Positions 46,009 to 54,448 of a DNA stretch of 64,000 nucleotides are shown in pieces. A program made the translations under genes and the position numbers. This stretch comes from Mycobacterium sp. 050128 (GTDB lineage Bacteria; Actinomycetota; Actinomycetes; Mycobacteriales; Mycobacteriaceae): positions 124,001-188,000 of the forward strand of contig NZ_JAZGLW010000001.1 in the NCBI RefSeq assembly GCF_036409155.1. Reading direction: 5' to 3'. Under the pieces are notes generated by a model. It was not told the DNA's origin. It saw only the letters and a list, made by a program, of their open reading frames with translations, and made no database searches. Within the stretch, counting starts at the first letter, position 1; every line of letters begins with the position of its first letter.

Positions 46009-47499
46009 ATGAAAGCGGCGCCGCGCACATCACCCGGGTTGCGGCAGATCGGCAAGGGCCTCGGCGCCCTCGACGCCGAGGTGTTTGAGGCGATCGCAGA
46101 CTCGCACAGCCTCTTGCTTGACAGCGCGATGCCAGCGCTCAGCCGTGCCGCCGATAACGCCAAGCTGTGGTTTGCGATAGCGGCTGCTATGGCGCTCTCG
46201 GGGAGTCGCGCGGCGCGGCGCGGCGCGGGCCGCGGTGTCGTCAGCCTGGCGGTGACAAGTGCGATTACCAATCAGCTGGCTAAGCGGGTGTGGCGACGCC
46301 AGCGGCCCCGATTCGGGTCGGTTCCGCTGGCGCGGCGCCTGCCCCTTCCGAGGTCGCGCTCCATGCCCTCCGGTCATTCCGCCAGCGCAGCAGCGTTCGC
46401 GGTCGGTGTCGGTCTGGAAAACCCAACGCTGGGGCTGGTGCTCGCCGTGCTGGCCGGTCTGGTCGGGCTTTCGCGCGTCGCGACGGGGGCGCACTATCCC
46501 AGTGATGTGTTGGCAGGCTTCGGTATTGGCGCGTCCATCGCCGTGTTGGGTGGGCGTCTGGTCCCCCCGATCGTCGAACACAATCTGCCGAACGCCGACC
46601 CGCTGCGCGTCGATACGCCGCCGCGCCCGCACGGTGCCGGCCTGATCGTGGTCGTCAACCCCGCCGCGGGCAGCGGGACCGGCGAACGGGTGATCGCCCA
46701 AATTCGCCGGGAACTGCCCAATGCCGAGATCATTCAACTGGCCGTCAACGACGACATCAAAGAGGTGCTGCGTGCGGCGGCCGAGCGGGCCGAAGTGTTG
46801 GGGATCGGTGGTGGCGACGGAACCGTCGCGTGCGCGGCGGCTGCAGCGATGGATAGCGGCCGTCCGCTGGCTGTTTTCCCGGCCGGCACGTTCAACCACT
46901 TCGCCAAGGACATTGGCTGTGAGGACGTGAGCAAGACCATTCGGGCGATACGGGAGGGCAGCATTTTCCGCGTCGATCTCATGTGCTTCAACGACACTCG
47001 AATGATAATCAACACTTCGAGCATCGGCGCCTACCCCACTTTCGTGCGGGCACGCGAACGGCTTGAACACAAGATCGGCAAGCCGCCGGCGGCGGCTTAC
47101 GCAATGCTGCGTACCTTGCGGAATGAGGAGCCGGTGCGTATCCGCTACGACAACAAGACCCTCCAGACCTCGCTGTTCTTCCTGGGCAACTCCACGTACC
47201 TGCCGTCCGGATTCGCGCCGGCGCAACGCAACCGGATCGATGATGGACTGATCGATGTGCGAATTCTGGAAACCGGGAGACCGTTCAGCAAGATCCGCGT
47301 CATGACGGCGATGATGGCCGGACGGCTGGTACGCAGCCGGCTGTATCACGAGCAGCATGTTCCTGAGTTCAGCTTCAAATGCGTCGACGGGCCGACCGCC
47401 ATTGCATTTGATGGCGAGGTGGATGGACAGCATGAAGATGCACGCTTCAGTGTCCGCTACCGAGCCCTTCCGGTGTTTTGCCCCCAGCCGCGACGCTGA
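46009..47499 (+). CDS. Bifunctional PAP2 phosphatase / diacylglycerol kinase-family protein
   Basis: A 496-residue two-domain protein. Residues 20-195 are a type 2 phosphatidic-acid-phosphatase membrane domain with all three motifs: K92-x6-R99-P100, PSGH (120-123) and S155-R156-x5-H162-x3-D166. Residues 208-490 are a diacylglycerol-kinase catalytic domain with VVVNPAAGSG, GIGGGDGTVAC and PAGTFNHFAKD. One half removes and the other adds a phosphate on lipids, which points to turnover or remodelling of lipid phosphates at the membrane. The true lipids are unknown. ATG 46009 preferred over TTG 46006. Confidence 0.9.
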   Translation: MKAAPRTSPGLRQIGKGLGALDAEVFEAIADSHSLLLDSAMPALSRAADNAKLWFAIAAAMALSGSRAARRGAGRGVVSLAVTSAITNQLAKRVWRRQRPRFGSVPLARRLPLPRSRSMPSGHSASAAAFAVGVGLENPTLGLVLAVLAGLVGLSRVATGAHYPSDVLAGFGIGASIAVLGGRLVPPIVEHNLPNADPLRVDTPPRPHGAGLIVVVNPAAGSGTGERVIAQIRRELPNAEIIQLAVNDDIKEVLRAAAERAEVLGIGGGDGTVACAAAAAMDSGRPLAVFPAGTFNHFAKDIGCEDVSKTIRAIREGSIFRVDLMCFNDTRMIINTSSIGAYPTFVRARERLEHKIGKPPAAAYAMLRTLRNEEPVRIRYDNKTLQTSLFFLGNSTYLPSGFAPAQRNRIDDGLIDVRILETGRPFSKIRVMTAMMAGRLVRSRLYHEQHVPEFSFKCVDGPTAIAFDGEVDGQHEDARFSVRYRALPVFCPQPRR

Positions 47500-47629
47500 C
47501 GATGACGATGACTTCGAACCCTACGCCGATCCGCTTGCGAGAGAGACGATGACGCAAGCAGTAGGAAAGCTATTGAGAGAAGCAGAATGCGGCGAAAAGT
47601 TGCGGAGATTGCAACGTGGTCATGGCAGG

Positions 47630-48061
47630 TCAGCTCCTGGTGGCGGCCAACTCGTCGGCCTCGCCGCGCGTCTGTTCGGCCCGCACGACGGCCCACTCTG
47701 CGGCGTCAAGACAGTAGCCTGCCAAAGTGACGGCCGCCACCGCGTCGTCCTCGGCGTTTTCGGCGGCCCGCTCTACGCTCTTTTGCTCAAGTTCAGCGTG
47801 CCGCTTTTCGAAGTCAGCGCGCATCGCGGCGATCTGTCGTTCGATTGCGCCCTTGGTGTCTGACCACCAGGCCCGTGCGGCTTGCTTCGCCTCCGCCGTC
47901 GTCTTCTCAATCTCTTTGACTTCGCGGTCGATGACGGTTTCGAGTTCTTCGCGGCGCGCCTGCAGCGCGGCTCGGTTCTCGTCCCGCACCGCGGCGGCCG
48001 AGTCTTCGAGCGTTTTCACCCGAGCGGCAAGATCCATCAGCGACTCCGACAACGGTTTCAT
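47630..48061 (-). CDS. Coiled-coil protein, unknown function
   Basis: A 143-residue, highly charged helical protein with heptad-like repeats from about 8 to 115 (LAARVKTLEDSA, ALQARREELETVIDREVKEIEK, RADFEKRHAELEQK) and no membrane segment. The C-terminus has the less charged YCLDAAEWAVVRAEQT helix. AAGGAG 7 bases upstream sets ATG 48061. I recognise no named family. It converges on the PAP2-DAGK gene across 130 bases that contain nothing recognisable. Confidence 0.7.
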   Translation of the reverse strand: MKPLSESLMDLAARVKTLEDSAAAVRDENRAALQARREELETVIDREVKEIEKTTAEAKQAARAWWSDTKGAIERQIAAMRADFEKRHAELEQKSVERAAENAEDDAVAAVTLAGYCLDAAEWAVVRAEQTRGEADELAATRS

Positions 48062-48170
48062 GATCGACTCCTTCGAGAATTTGTCGTCTCCGATGTCGAA
48101 AAGCATGCGCGTGCTCGGCGGCCGGACGTAGGGCCGAAGGTCCTGACGTACCGCATGGGTTGCTCGTTAT

Positions 48171-48195
48171 CCCGGTACGCCTGCGGCGTACTGGG
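48171..48195. repeat. 11-bp stem hairpin in the 48.1-48.4 kb intergenic region
   Basis: CCCGGTACGCC pairs with GGCGTACTGGG (one G-T pair) around a TGC loop. It lies in a 317-base gap between the divergent coiled-coil gene and the membrane-protein gene, 184 bases before the latter. No T-tract and no gene reading into it were found. Confidence 0.45.
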
Positions 48196-48366
48196 ACGAC
48201 TTCAGCACCGCGGAATCGGCAGGAATCGACGACCTGGCAACGTCCTTCACGTTGAAGTCCGCCTGGCGAACAGACGCCGCAGGTCCCCAAGCGGCGAGAG
48301 GTTCGATGCTTTCTCGGACGGGGAGACCTGACCGGCCAAACCAACGGTAAGCAGCCTAGCAACAAG

Positions 48367-48378
48367 TATGGTGCCCTA
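48367..48378 (+). promoter_or_regulatory. Leaderless -10 element of the membrane-protein gene
   Basis: TATGGT (48367-48372) lies 6 bases before GTG 48379. There is no ribosome-binding site. Confidence 0.4.
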
Positions 48379-48915
48379 GTGGCCACCGACTCCAAGGATC
48401 GATCGACGGCCTCGAAGTCGGGAATGCCGAGCTGGCTCAAGCGAGTGATCTTGTTCGCGAGCGTCGGCGCTGTTCTCGTCATCGTGCATTTCATTCTGGC
48501 GGCGTTCGTCCCGCGTTGGTGGGCGGAGCGGATCGGCGAGCTGTCCGACAGAGGTTTCGCCCGGGGTATTGCGTGGGGTCTGTTCTTCGGCGGACTGTGC
48601 ACACTGGTGCCGTTGCTGCAGGTGCTACTGGCCGTCCTGGTTCGGCACAAGCGCGGCGGGCGAGTCATCGCCGGCATCGCGGCCCTACTGGCGCTCCTGT
48701 TGGCGTTGCCGAATCTGATGACGCTCAGCATCGTGTTCGGGGGCAGCAATGCCGCGCATGCGGGACAACGAATCATGGACGTGGAGGCACCCGGATTCCG
48801 CGGAGCGTCCCTGGTCGGGGCGATCATCGCGGCGCTGGTATTCGTTGGGGTGGTCGTGTTGACAATGCAATACCGACGTCGCGGGCGTCAGCTTGCGGAG
48901 GCACGCCCGCGATAA
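48379..48915 (+). CDS. Four-helix integral membrane protein, unknown function
   Basis: A 178-residue protein with a charged N-terminus and four hydrophobic segments (about 22-43, 62-88, 96-119, 143-163) and a basic C-terminal tail. No family is recognised. The start is GTG 48379 with TATGGT 6 bases upstream, consistent with a leaderless mRNA. It converges on glgX across 225 bases that contain a GGCGA/TCGCC mini-hairpin and no further gene. Confidence 0.7.
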   Translation: MATDSKDRSTASKSGMPSWLKRVILFASVGAVLVIVHFILAAFVPRWWAERIGELSDRGFARGIAWGLFFGGLCTLVPLLQVLLAVLVRHKRGGRVIAGIAALLALLLALPNLMTLSIVFGGSNAAHAGQRIMDVEAPGFRGASLVGAIIAALVFVGVVVLTMQYRRRGRQLAEARPR

Positions 48916-49140
48916 CGTTGGCCGACCACACCATCCTCGCTGCAGCCCAACACGTTTCGTCATCCTTTGATCCACGCGGTCGTCATGATTTTGCCCGCGC
49001 TCGCGCGTCGCGCCTCCCTGGCTCAGCGGCGAAGTCGCCAGGTGGAGTCGGCGCTTCGCGCCCCGAGCAATTCAGCCCCTCCCGCCACCAATACGAAGGA
49101 ACGTAACGGGAGCCTCCCCATGGCGATCTCGACGTGCCGG

Positions 49141-51258
49141 TCAATCACCTGCGGGCCGGGTTTTGTCACCCGCGCGGCCCCGAAGCGCGACGATCGAGCG
49201 CGGGCCGACGTCGAGTTGTGCGCCGGCAGTGCCCGTTCGTGCAGGATCGAACGTGTCACAGACGATGTCCCAACAGCGAGCGCAGGCATCGGCGGGGGCG
49301 GTGAAGGTCAGAGGTTCCCACCATGCGTTGACGAAGAACAGGAAGTCGTCATCGAGCAGTGGTGTGCCGTCGGCGTCGACGTCAGGGTCCGTTGAGCCGT
49401 CTATCCAAAGGGAGACGCTCCGCGCCAAGGGATCGGCCCAATTGTGATCGGTCATTTCCGTCCCCGACACGGTGAACCAGCGCAAGTCCGCAGCGGCTGG
49501 ACCGGTGAGGAAGCGCCGCCGTCGGAACACCGGATGACGGCGCCTCAACTCGATGAGATCCGTTGTGAACCGCAGCAAGTCGCGGTCGATCGTCGACCAG
49601 TCGAACCAGGTGATCTCGTTGTCCTGGCAGTACGCGTTGTTGTTGCCCCGCTGGGTCCGGCCGGCCTCGTCGCCGCCCAGCAACATCGGCACACCGGCCG
49701 AGAGCAACAGGGTCGCCAGAAAGGCCCGCTGCTGTCGCGCCCGCAACGCCAGCACGTCCGGATCCGTTGTCGGACCCTCGATCCCACAGTTCCAGGAGCG
49801 GTTGTCGTCGGTGCCGTCGCGATTACCCTCGCCGTTGGCGTCGTTGTGCTTGCCGTCGTAGGACACCAGATCGGCCAGGGTGAAGCCGTCATGCACGGTA
49901 ACGAAATTGACCGATGCGCTGGGGCGGCGTCCCTCGCCACGCCCGCCGTAGATGTCGGCCGAGCCGCACAGTCGCGACGCGAAGTCACCCAGCATCCCGT
50001 CCTGGCTGCGCCACCAGTCGCGGGTGGTGTCGCGGAAGCGCCCGTTCCACTCGCTCCATAGCGGCGGGAAACGGCCGACGTCGTAGCTGTCCCACCGGCC
50101 GACGTCCCACGGCTCGGCGATCAGCTTCGCCTGCGAAATGAGTGGATCTTGAGCCACCAAATCGAAAAAGGCCGAGAACGGGTCGAAGCCGCCCTCCTGC
50201 CGGCCCAGGGTCGGTGCCAGATCGAAACGGAAGCCGTCGACACCCATCTCGCCGAACCAATAACGCAGCGAATCCATGATCATCCGCAGTGCGACAGGGT
50301 TTCCGGTGTTCACCGAATTACCGCACCCGGTGGTGTCGATGTAGCAGCCTGGGTCTTTAGGATCGAGGCGGTAGTACGCGGCGTTGTCCAAGCCCCGGTA
50401 GCACATTGTGGGACCTCCGGGTCCGCCTTCGGCGGTGTGGTTGAACACCACGTCGAGCACAACCTCCAGTCCTACCGCATGCAAGGTATCGACCATTGCG
50501 CGGAATTCCTCGACCTGGCCGCCGGGCCGGCCGGCCCGCACGGCCGCGGAATAGCCGGCGTGCGGGGCGAAGAAGCCGATTGTGTTGTATCCCCAGTAGT
50601 TCGTCAGACCGCGCGCCACCAGGAATTCCTCGGGCACATAGTGGTGCACCGGCAGCAACTCCACCGTGGTGACACCGAGACGGATCAGGTGCTCAAGCGC
50701 CGCCTCGTGCGCCAAACCGGCGTAGGTGCCGCGCAGTTCCGAGGGCACACCGGGATGGGCGGCGGTGAATCCGCGCACGTGCACTTCGTAGACGATCGTG
50801 TCGGCGAGCGCGTGCTGTGGGCGGAGTGCTGTCGGGGCGGGTGCGCCGGGGAGGACCACCCCGCGCGGCATGTGAGCTGCCGAGTCCAGCGGGCTTCGCG
50901 CGGATGGGTTATCTGTTGCGTGTCCGAGCAGTTCGGGCCCGAACCTCACCTGGCCCTCGATTGCGCGAGCGTACGGGTCGAGCAGCAGCTTGGCGGCGTT
51001 GTAGCGCAGGCCGCGTTCGGGTTCGTAGGGCCCGCTGACGCGGAGACCATAGAACTGCCCCGGCCCTACCCCCGAAACGAACCCGTGCCAAACGTCGCCG
51101 TCACGCTCCGGCAGAACCAATTGTTCCTCAGTGCCGTCAGCGTCGAACAGGCACAGGGTCACCTGCTCGCCGCTCGACGAAACCGCGAAGTTCGTGCCAT
51201 GCGGGTTGGTAGTCGCGCCCAGAGGTGATGACCAGCCGGGAAGAATTTTGTGGCCCAT
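49141..51258 (-). CDS. glgX: GlgX glycogen debranching enzyme
   Basis: A 705-residue GH13 isoamylase-type enzyme: N-terminal CBM48-like domain (about 8-100), then the TIM barrel with nucleophile Asp (DGFRFDLAP), acid/base Glu (LIAEPWDVG) and the transition-state HD pair (VTVHDGFTL). It hydrolyses alpha-1,6 branches of phosphorylase-trimmed glycogen. ATG 51258 (MGHKILPGWS) is set by GAGGAGAAG 6-8 bases upstream; the open frame to 51447 is non-coding. No other glg genes are adjacent. Confidence 0.93.
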   Translation of the reverse strand: MGHKILPGWSSPLGATTNPHGTNFAVSSSGEQVTLCLFDADGTEEQLVLPERDGDVWHGFVSGVGPGQFYGLRVSGPYEPERGLRYNAAKLLLDPYARAIEGQVRFGPELLGHATDNPSARSPLDSAAHMPRGVVLPGAPAPTALRPQHALADTIVYEVHVRGFTAAHPGVPSELRGTYAGLAHEAALEHLIRLGVTTVELLPVHHYVPEEFLVARGLTNYWGYNTIGFFAPHAGYSAAVRAGRPGGQVEEFRAMVDTLHAVGLEVVLDVVFNHTAEGGPGGPTMCYRGLDNAAYYRLDPKDPGCYIDTTGCGNSVNTGNPVALRMIMDSLRYWFGEMGVDGFRFDLAPTLGRQEGGFDPFSAFFDLVAQDPLISQAKLIAEPWDVGRWDSYDVGRFPPLWSEWNGRFRDTTRDWWRSQDGMLGDFASRLCGSADIYGGRGEGRRPSASVNFVTVHDGFTLADLVSYDGKHNDANGEGNRDGTDDNRSWNCGIEGPTTDPDVLALRARQQRAFLATLLLSAGVPMLLGGDEAGRTQRGNNNAYCQDNEITWFDWSTIDRDLLRFTTDLIELRRRHPVFRRRRFLTGPAAADLRWFTVSGTEMTDHNWADPLARSVSLWIDGSTDPDVDADGTPLLDDDFLFFVNAWWEPLTFTAPADACARCWDIVCDTFDPARTGTAGAQLDVGPRSIVALRGRAGDKTRPAGD

Positions 51259-51682
51259 CCGGTCTTCTCCTCCATCGCGAGCCGCCTGGCGCGTATTCCA
51301 GCCGCTCCCGTCACGGTTACGTTCCGAGCCTTTCAGAACTGAGTACGATATGTCATCCGTCGCGCAAGAATGGCGTCCTGTGTGACCGGCAACAGGAGAC
51401 CGACGGTATCCGGCGACAAGACTGACAGTTACCGTCGCCAGTAACATGCGCGCGAAACTCCATCACCAAACCGGTTTTCTGACACCGGAATCCGCCTAGG
51501 TGTAGCAATGCCGACAGACAATAAGCGGTAAGCGGCAACGTGATGGATCTGGCCGAGTGACCGACGTTGTCGCACGAACCATTTTCCGCGCAACATTGTG
51601 TGCGGCCGAACATTGACGAACGCTCGGCAGGGAACGACGGTCGGCTAGCGGCGGTGCGGGGCCGGCTCCCCGGGTGCCGCGG
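51259..51682. other. 424-base non-coding gap upstream of glgX
   Basis: This gap holds the glgX ribosome site and presumably its promoter. TATCGT on the minus strand near 51346 is a possible -10 without a good -35. I see no gene, RNA or repeat. Confidence 0.4.
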
Positions 51683-51904
51683 TCATCGATGGGTGCGCTG
51701 GATAGCCTCCAGCAAGGCCGCCGAGCTGGCATGCAATTTGCTGGTGCTCGAGGAGCAGCTGGAGAATGTGGGCCGCGGACGCTGCTTGGCTGATTCGCTG
51801 ATCATGCGCACAGCGTGTAGCGGTTGGCGCTCCTCGTCGTCCGGCAAGTGCTCGTGGCAGTAGAAGTCAGAGGCACCGATGTCCTCAATGTCGGCGTGGC
51901 TCAC
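51683..51904 (-). CDS. Small protein translationally coupled to phaZ, unknown
   Basis: A 73-residue ORF whose GTG start overlaps the phaZ stop (GTGA), so it is likely translated as the last gene of the fadD-phaC-phaZ operon. The acidic N-terminal half (DFYCHEHLPDDEERQPLHAVR) loosely resembles the start of acyl-CoA dehydrogenases. The C-terminal half is Ser-rich and unlike that family. It may be a genuine small protein or the truncated stump of a dehydrogenase. It is not recognisable as a phasin. Confidence 0.45.
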   Translation of the reverse strand: MSHADIEDIGASDFYCHEHLPDDEERQPLHAVRMISESAKQRPRPTFSSCSSSTSKLHASSAALLEAIQRTHR

Positions 51905-52746
51905 GGTCGTTGCCCTGGCTCGTTCAGGAATTGCCCGATGACGGGAGCAAGTTCGACTGCATTGTGCACCAGGTCGATATGCCCACCGGAATGCAGATGC
52001 AGCCGCGAATGCGGCAGCAATGCGTGCATGATGCGGGCATTGACCACCGGGATGATCGGGTCATCGGTGCCCGCGACGACCAATGTCTGCTGCCGTACCG
52101 CCGGCAGCGCGAACAGGCTGGTCCAGACCGAACCGGCGAGCAGCTGGTGCAGGTACCCGACTTTTGAACCCGCGTGCAATTGCCGCACGAACAGTTGCGC
52201 AACGTCGTCACCGTGCGCGCGGACGGTGCCGCCATAGAGCTCACCGGCAATGGATGCGGCATAGTCCGGGTCCGAGAACCTGTGCGGGGTAACCATTTTC
52301 GCCAGCACCCGCGGGTGGGCGGGCACCATTAGCAGGCCGGTACCCGTCGCCACCAGCACCAGGCGCCGGCAGCGGCGCGGATTCTGGAAGGCGAACTGCT
52401 GGGCAAGCGCGCCGCCCCAGGACAGGCCGAGCACGTCCACCTCGCCGATTCCCAGCTTGGTCAGCACCCGCCCAAGCACCCAGGCCAGGTAGGGAAAGCC
52501 ATAGGGGGCAACGGATGTGGGAGATCCCCCGGTGCCGGGAACGTCGAATCTGAGGACCATCGCATCCGGACTCAAGCGCTCCACCAGCGGATCGAGCACT
52601 TCCAGGCTGGCGCCAATGCCATTGCACAGCACCAGCGGCACGCCGGTTCCGGGCCGCACGTTCACTCGGATCCGTTGACCGCCGGCGGTGACGTATCGGT
52701 GTTCGCCAATAGTGCTCACCGGTGTCAGCCTGCGCGTGGCTCTCAT
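51901..52746 (-). CDS. phaZ: Intracellular poly(3-hydroxyalkanoate) depolymerase (PhaZ-like)
   Basis: A 281-residue alpha/beta-hydrolase closely patterned on medium-chain PHA depolymerases of pseudomonads: lipase box GLSWGG (Ser109) in the context GLSWGGALAQQF, the RRLVLVATGTG and MVPAHPRVL segments, catalytic Asp in GTDDPIIP and His in GGHIDLV. It would cut intracellular PHA to hydroxyacids. Its ATG overlaps the phaC stop (ATGA) and its stop overlaps the next small ORF. Placement directly after a PHA synthase supports the call strongly. Confidence 0.87.
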   Translation of the reverse strand: MRATRRLTPVSTIGEHRYVTAGGQRIRVNVRPGTGVPLVLCNGIGASLEVLDPLVERLSPDAMVLRFDVPGTGGSPTSVAPYGFPYLAWVLGRVLTKLGIGEVDVLGLSWGGALAQQFAFQNPRRCRRLVLVATGTGLLMVPAHPRVLAKMVTPHRFSDPDYAASIAGELYGGTVRAHGDDVAQLFVRQLHAGSKVGYLHQLLAGSVWTSLFALPAVRQQTLVVAGTDDPIIPVVNARIMHALLPHSRLHLHSGGHIDLVHNAVELAPVIGQFLNEPGQRP

Positions 52747-54446
52747 TTCTCCATCACATAACTGCCCGGTGCCGGGCCGAGCGGTGGCAGGTCGTCCCCA
52801 CCAAGCGTTTTCGGAGCGTCGACCTCCGGACCGCTGCGCTCGGCAAGCCAGGCCGCATAGTCCGGCCACCAGGAATCAGCCGACTCTTCCGCCGTATCCA
52901 GCCATTGCTCGGGGGTCTCCACATCGACCGGACCGGTCCGGTACGACGCCTTCGGATTGCCCGGCGGATTCACCAGTGCGGCGATGTGGCCGCTGGTGGA
53001 CAGCACGTAGCGGTTGTCCTTGCTGCCCAGCAGGCGAGCGCTGCGATAGGTGGCCTGCCACGGGGAAATGTGGTCGGCCACACCGCCGATGACGTAGGCG
53101 TCTGAGGTGATCTTGGACAGGTCGACCGGGCTGCCCAGCATGCTGACCGCCCCGGGGGTGACCAACGCGTTGCCCAGGCCCATCAGCACCATGTCGCGGT
53201 GCAGGGCGGCCGTCATCCGGGTGGTGTCGGCATTCCAGAACAACACGTCGAAGGGTGCCGGCTTGCGGCCCTGCACATAGTTGTTCACCACGTACCGCCA
53301 CACCAGGTCGGTGGGCCGCAGCCAGGCGAACATCTCCGCCATGTCGCGTCCGTCGAGGTAGCCCTTATGTCCGGAGACCCGGATCGCCGCCTGCGCCGCG
53401 CGATCGCTCATCGACGCGGCCGCGAAGCCGGCCCGGGTCTCGTCCAGCACGGTGACCGCCAGAGTCAGGCCCGCGACCCGGTCCTGCTCGCCGATCTCAC
53501 CGAGGTGGGCCGCGGTCATCGCAGCAAGGATGCCACCCGAGCAGGTGGCCAGCAGATGAGTGCTGTTCGTCCCGGAGATCTTCTGCACGGCGTCCATCGC
53601 CTCGATGATCGCCGCGCCGTAGGCATCGAAGCCCCAATCACGATGGCGGGCTTGCGGATTGCGCCAGGAGATGACGAACACTTGCTGCCCTTGCTGCACG
53701 AAGTATTCGATCATGCTGCGGCCCGGCGCGATGTCCATGATGTAGTACTTGTTGATCACCGGCGGCACCATGAGCAACGGTATGGCGCGCACCTTGGGTG
53801 TCTGCGGGATGTACTGGATCAGTTCGAACATCGAGGTTTGCAGCACGACAGCACCTTTGCTGACGGCGACGGTCTCGCCCACCGCGAAGGCGTCCGGCTC
53901 GACCATCGCCGGCACTCGCGGCTTCGAAAGCATGTCACGGGCAAAGGCTTTCGCGCCTCGCACCGCACTCAGACCGCCGGTGTCGATCAGCGCCTTCCAG
54001 CCCAGTGGGCTGATCAGCGGGTTGTTGGTCGGCGCCAGCCCTTCCACCAGGTTGTCCACCACAAACCGCATCTTCTCGTTGTCACGCCAGTCAAGCCCGG
54101 CGTCGTTGAGCAACCCTTCGGCGGCCTCGGCGCCGGCCAGATAGGCCTGCATGATTCGGTGCAGCAACGGATTCTGTTGCCACGCAGGATCACTGAAACG
54201 CTTATCGGCGCGCGCCGGAACACGGTGTGACTTACCCGTGGCGATACTGCCGAGCTCGCGCGCCAGCGTGCCGGCCCGGTCGGCCACCGCCCCCGGATGC
54301 TGGGCGAGGCCGGCGCCGAAGCGGGCCCAGGTGGCGTTCGGCGTCATTCGGCCGGCGAATGGCTTGGTGGCGCTGGTGAGTAGCAGATCGAGCGGGGCGG
54401 CCAGCTCGTCGGCCCTGACGTTCGATGGATTCCGGGCTTCAGCCAT
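52743..54446 (-). CDS. phaC: Polyhydroxyalkanoate synthase PhaC
   Basis: A 567-residue PHA synthase: N-terminal domain (about 1-200), then the alpha/beta core with the lipase-like box around catalytic Cys302 (LLATCSGG), Asp in GGVADHISPW and His in TSGHIAALVNPP. These enzymes polymerise (R)-3-hydroxyacyl-CoA into PHA granules. The class (I or II, single-subunit) is suggested by length and by the absence of phaE/phaR partners. The acyl-CoA ligase gene ends 2 bases upstream. Substrate chain length is not known; a medium-chain depolymerase partner and an acyl-CoA ligase hint at fatty-acid-derived monomers. Confidence 0.92.
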   Translation of the reverse strand: MAEARNPSNVRADELAAPLDLLLTSATKPFAGRMTPNATWARFGAGLAQHPGAVADRAGTLARELGSIATGKSHRVPARADKRFSDPAWQQNPLLHRIMQAYLAGAEAAEGLLNDAGLDWRDNEKMRFVVDNLVEGLAPTNNPLISPLGWKALIDTGGLSAVRGAKAFARDMLSKPRVPAMVEPDAFAVGETVAVSKGAVVLQTSMFELIQYIPQTPKVRAIPLLMVPPVINKYYIMDIAPGRSMIEYFVQQGQQVFVISWRNPQARHRDWGFDAYGAAIIEAMDAVQKISGTNSTHLLATCSGGILAAMTAAHLGEIGEQDRVAGLTLAVTVLDETRAGFAAASMSDRAAQAAIRVSGHKGYLDGRDMAEMFAWLRPTDLVWRYVVNNYVQGRKPAPFDVLFWNADTTRMTAALHRDMVLMGLGNALVTPGAVSMLGSPVDLSKITSDAYVIGGVADHISPWQATYRSARLLGSKDNRYVLSTSGHIAALVNPPGNPKASYRTGPVDVETPEQWLDTAEESADSWWPDYAAWLAERSGPEVDAPKTLGGDDLPPLGPAPGSYVMEK

Positions 54447-54448
54447 GG

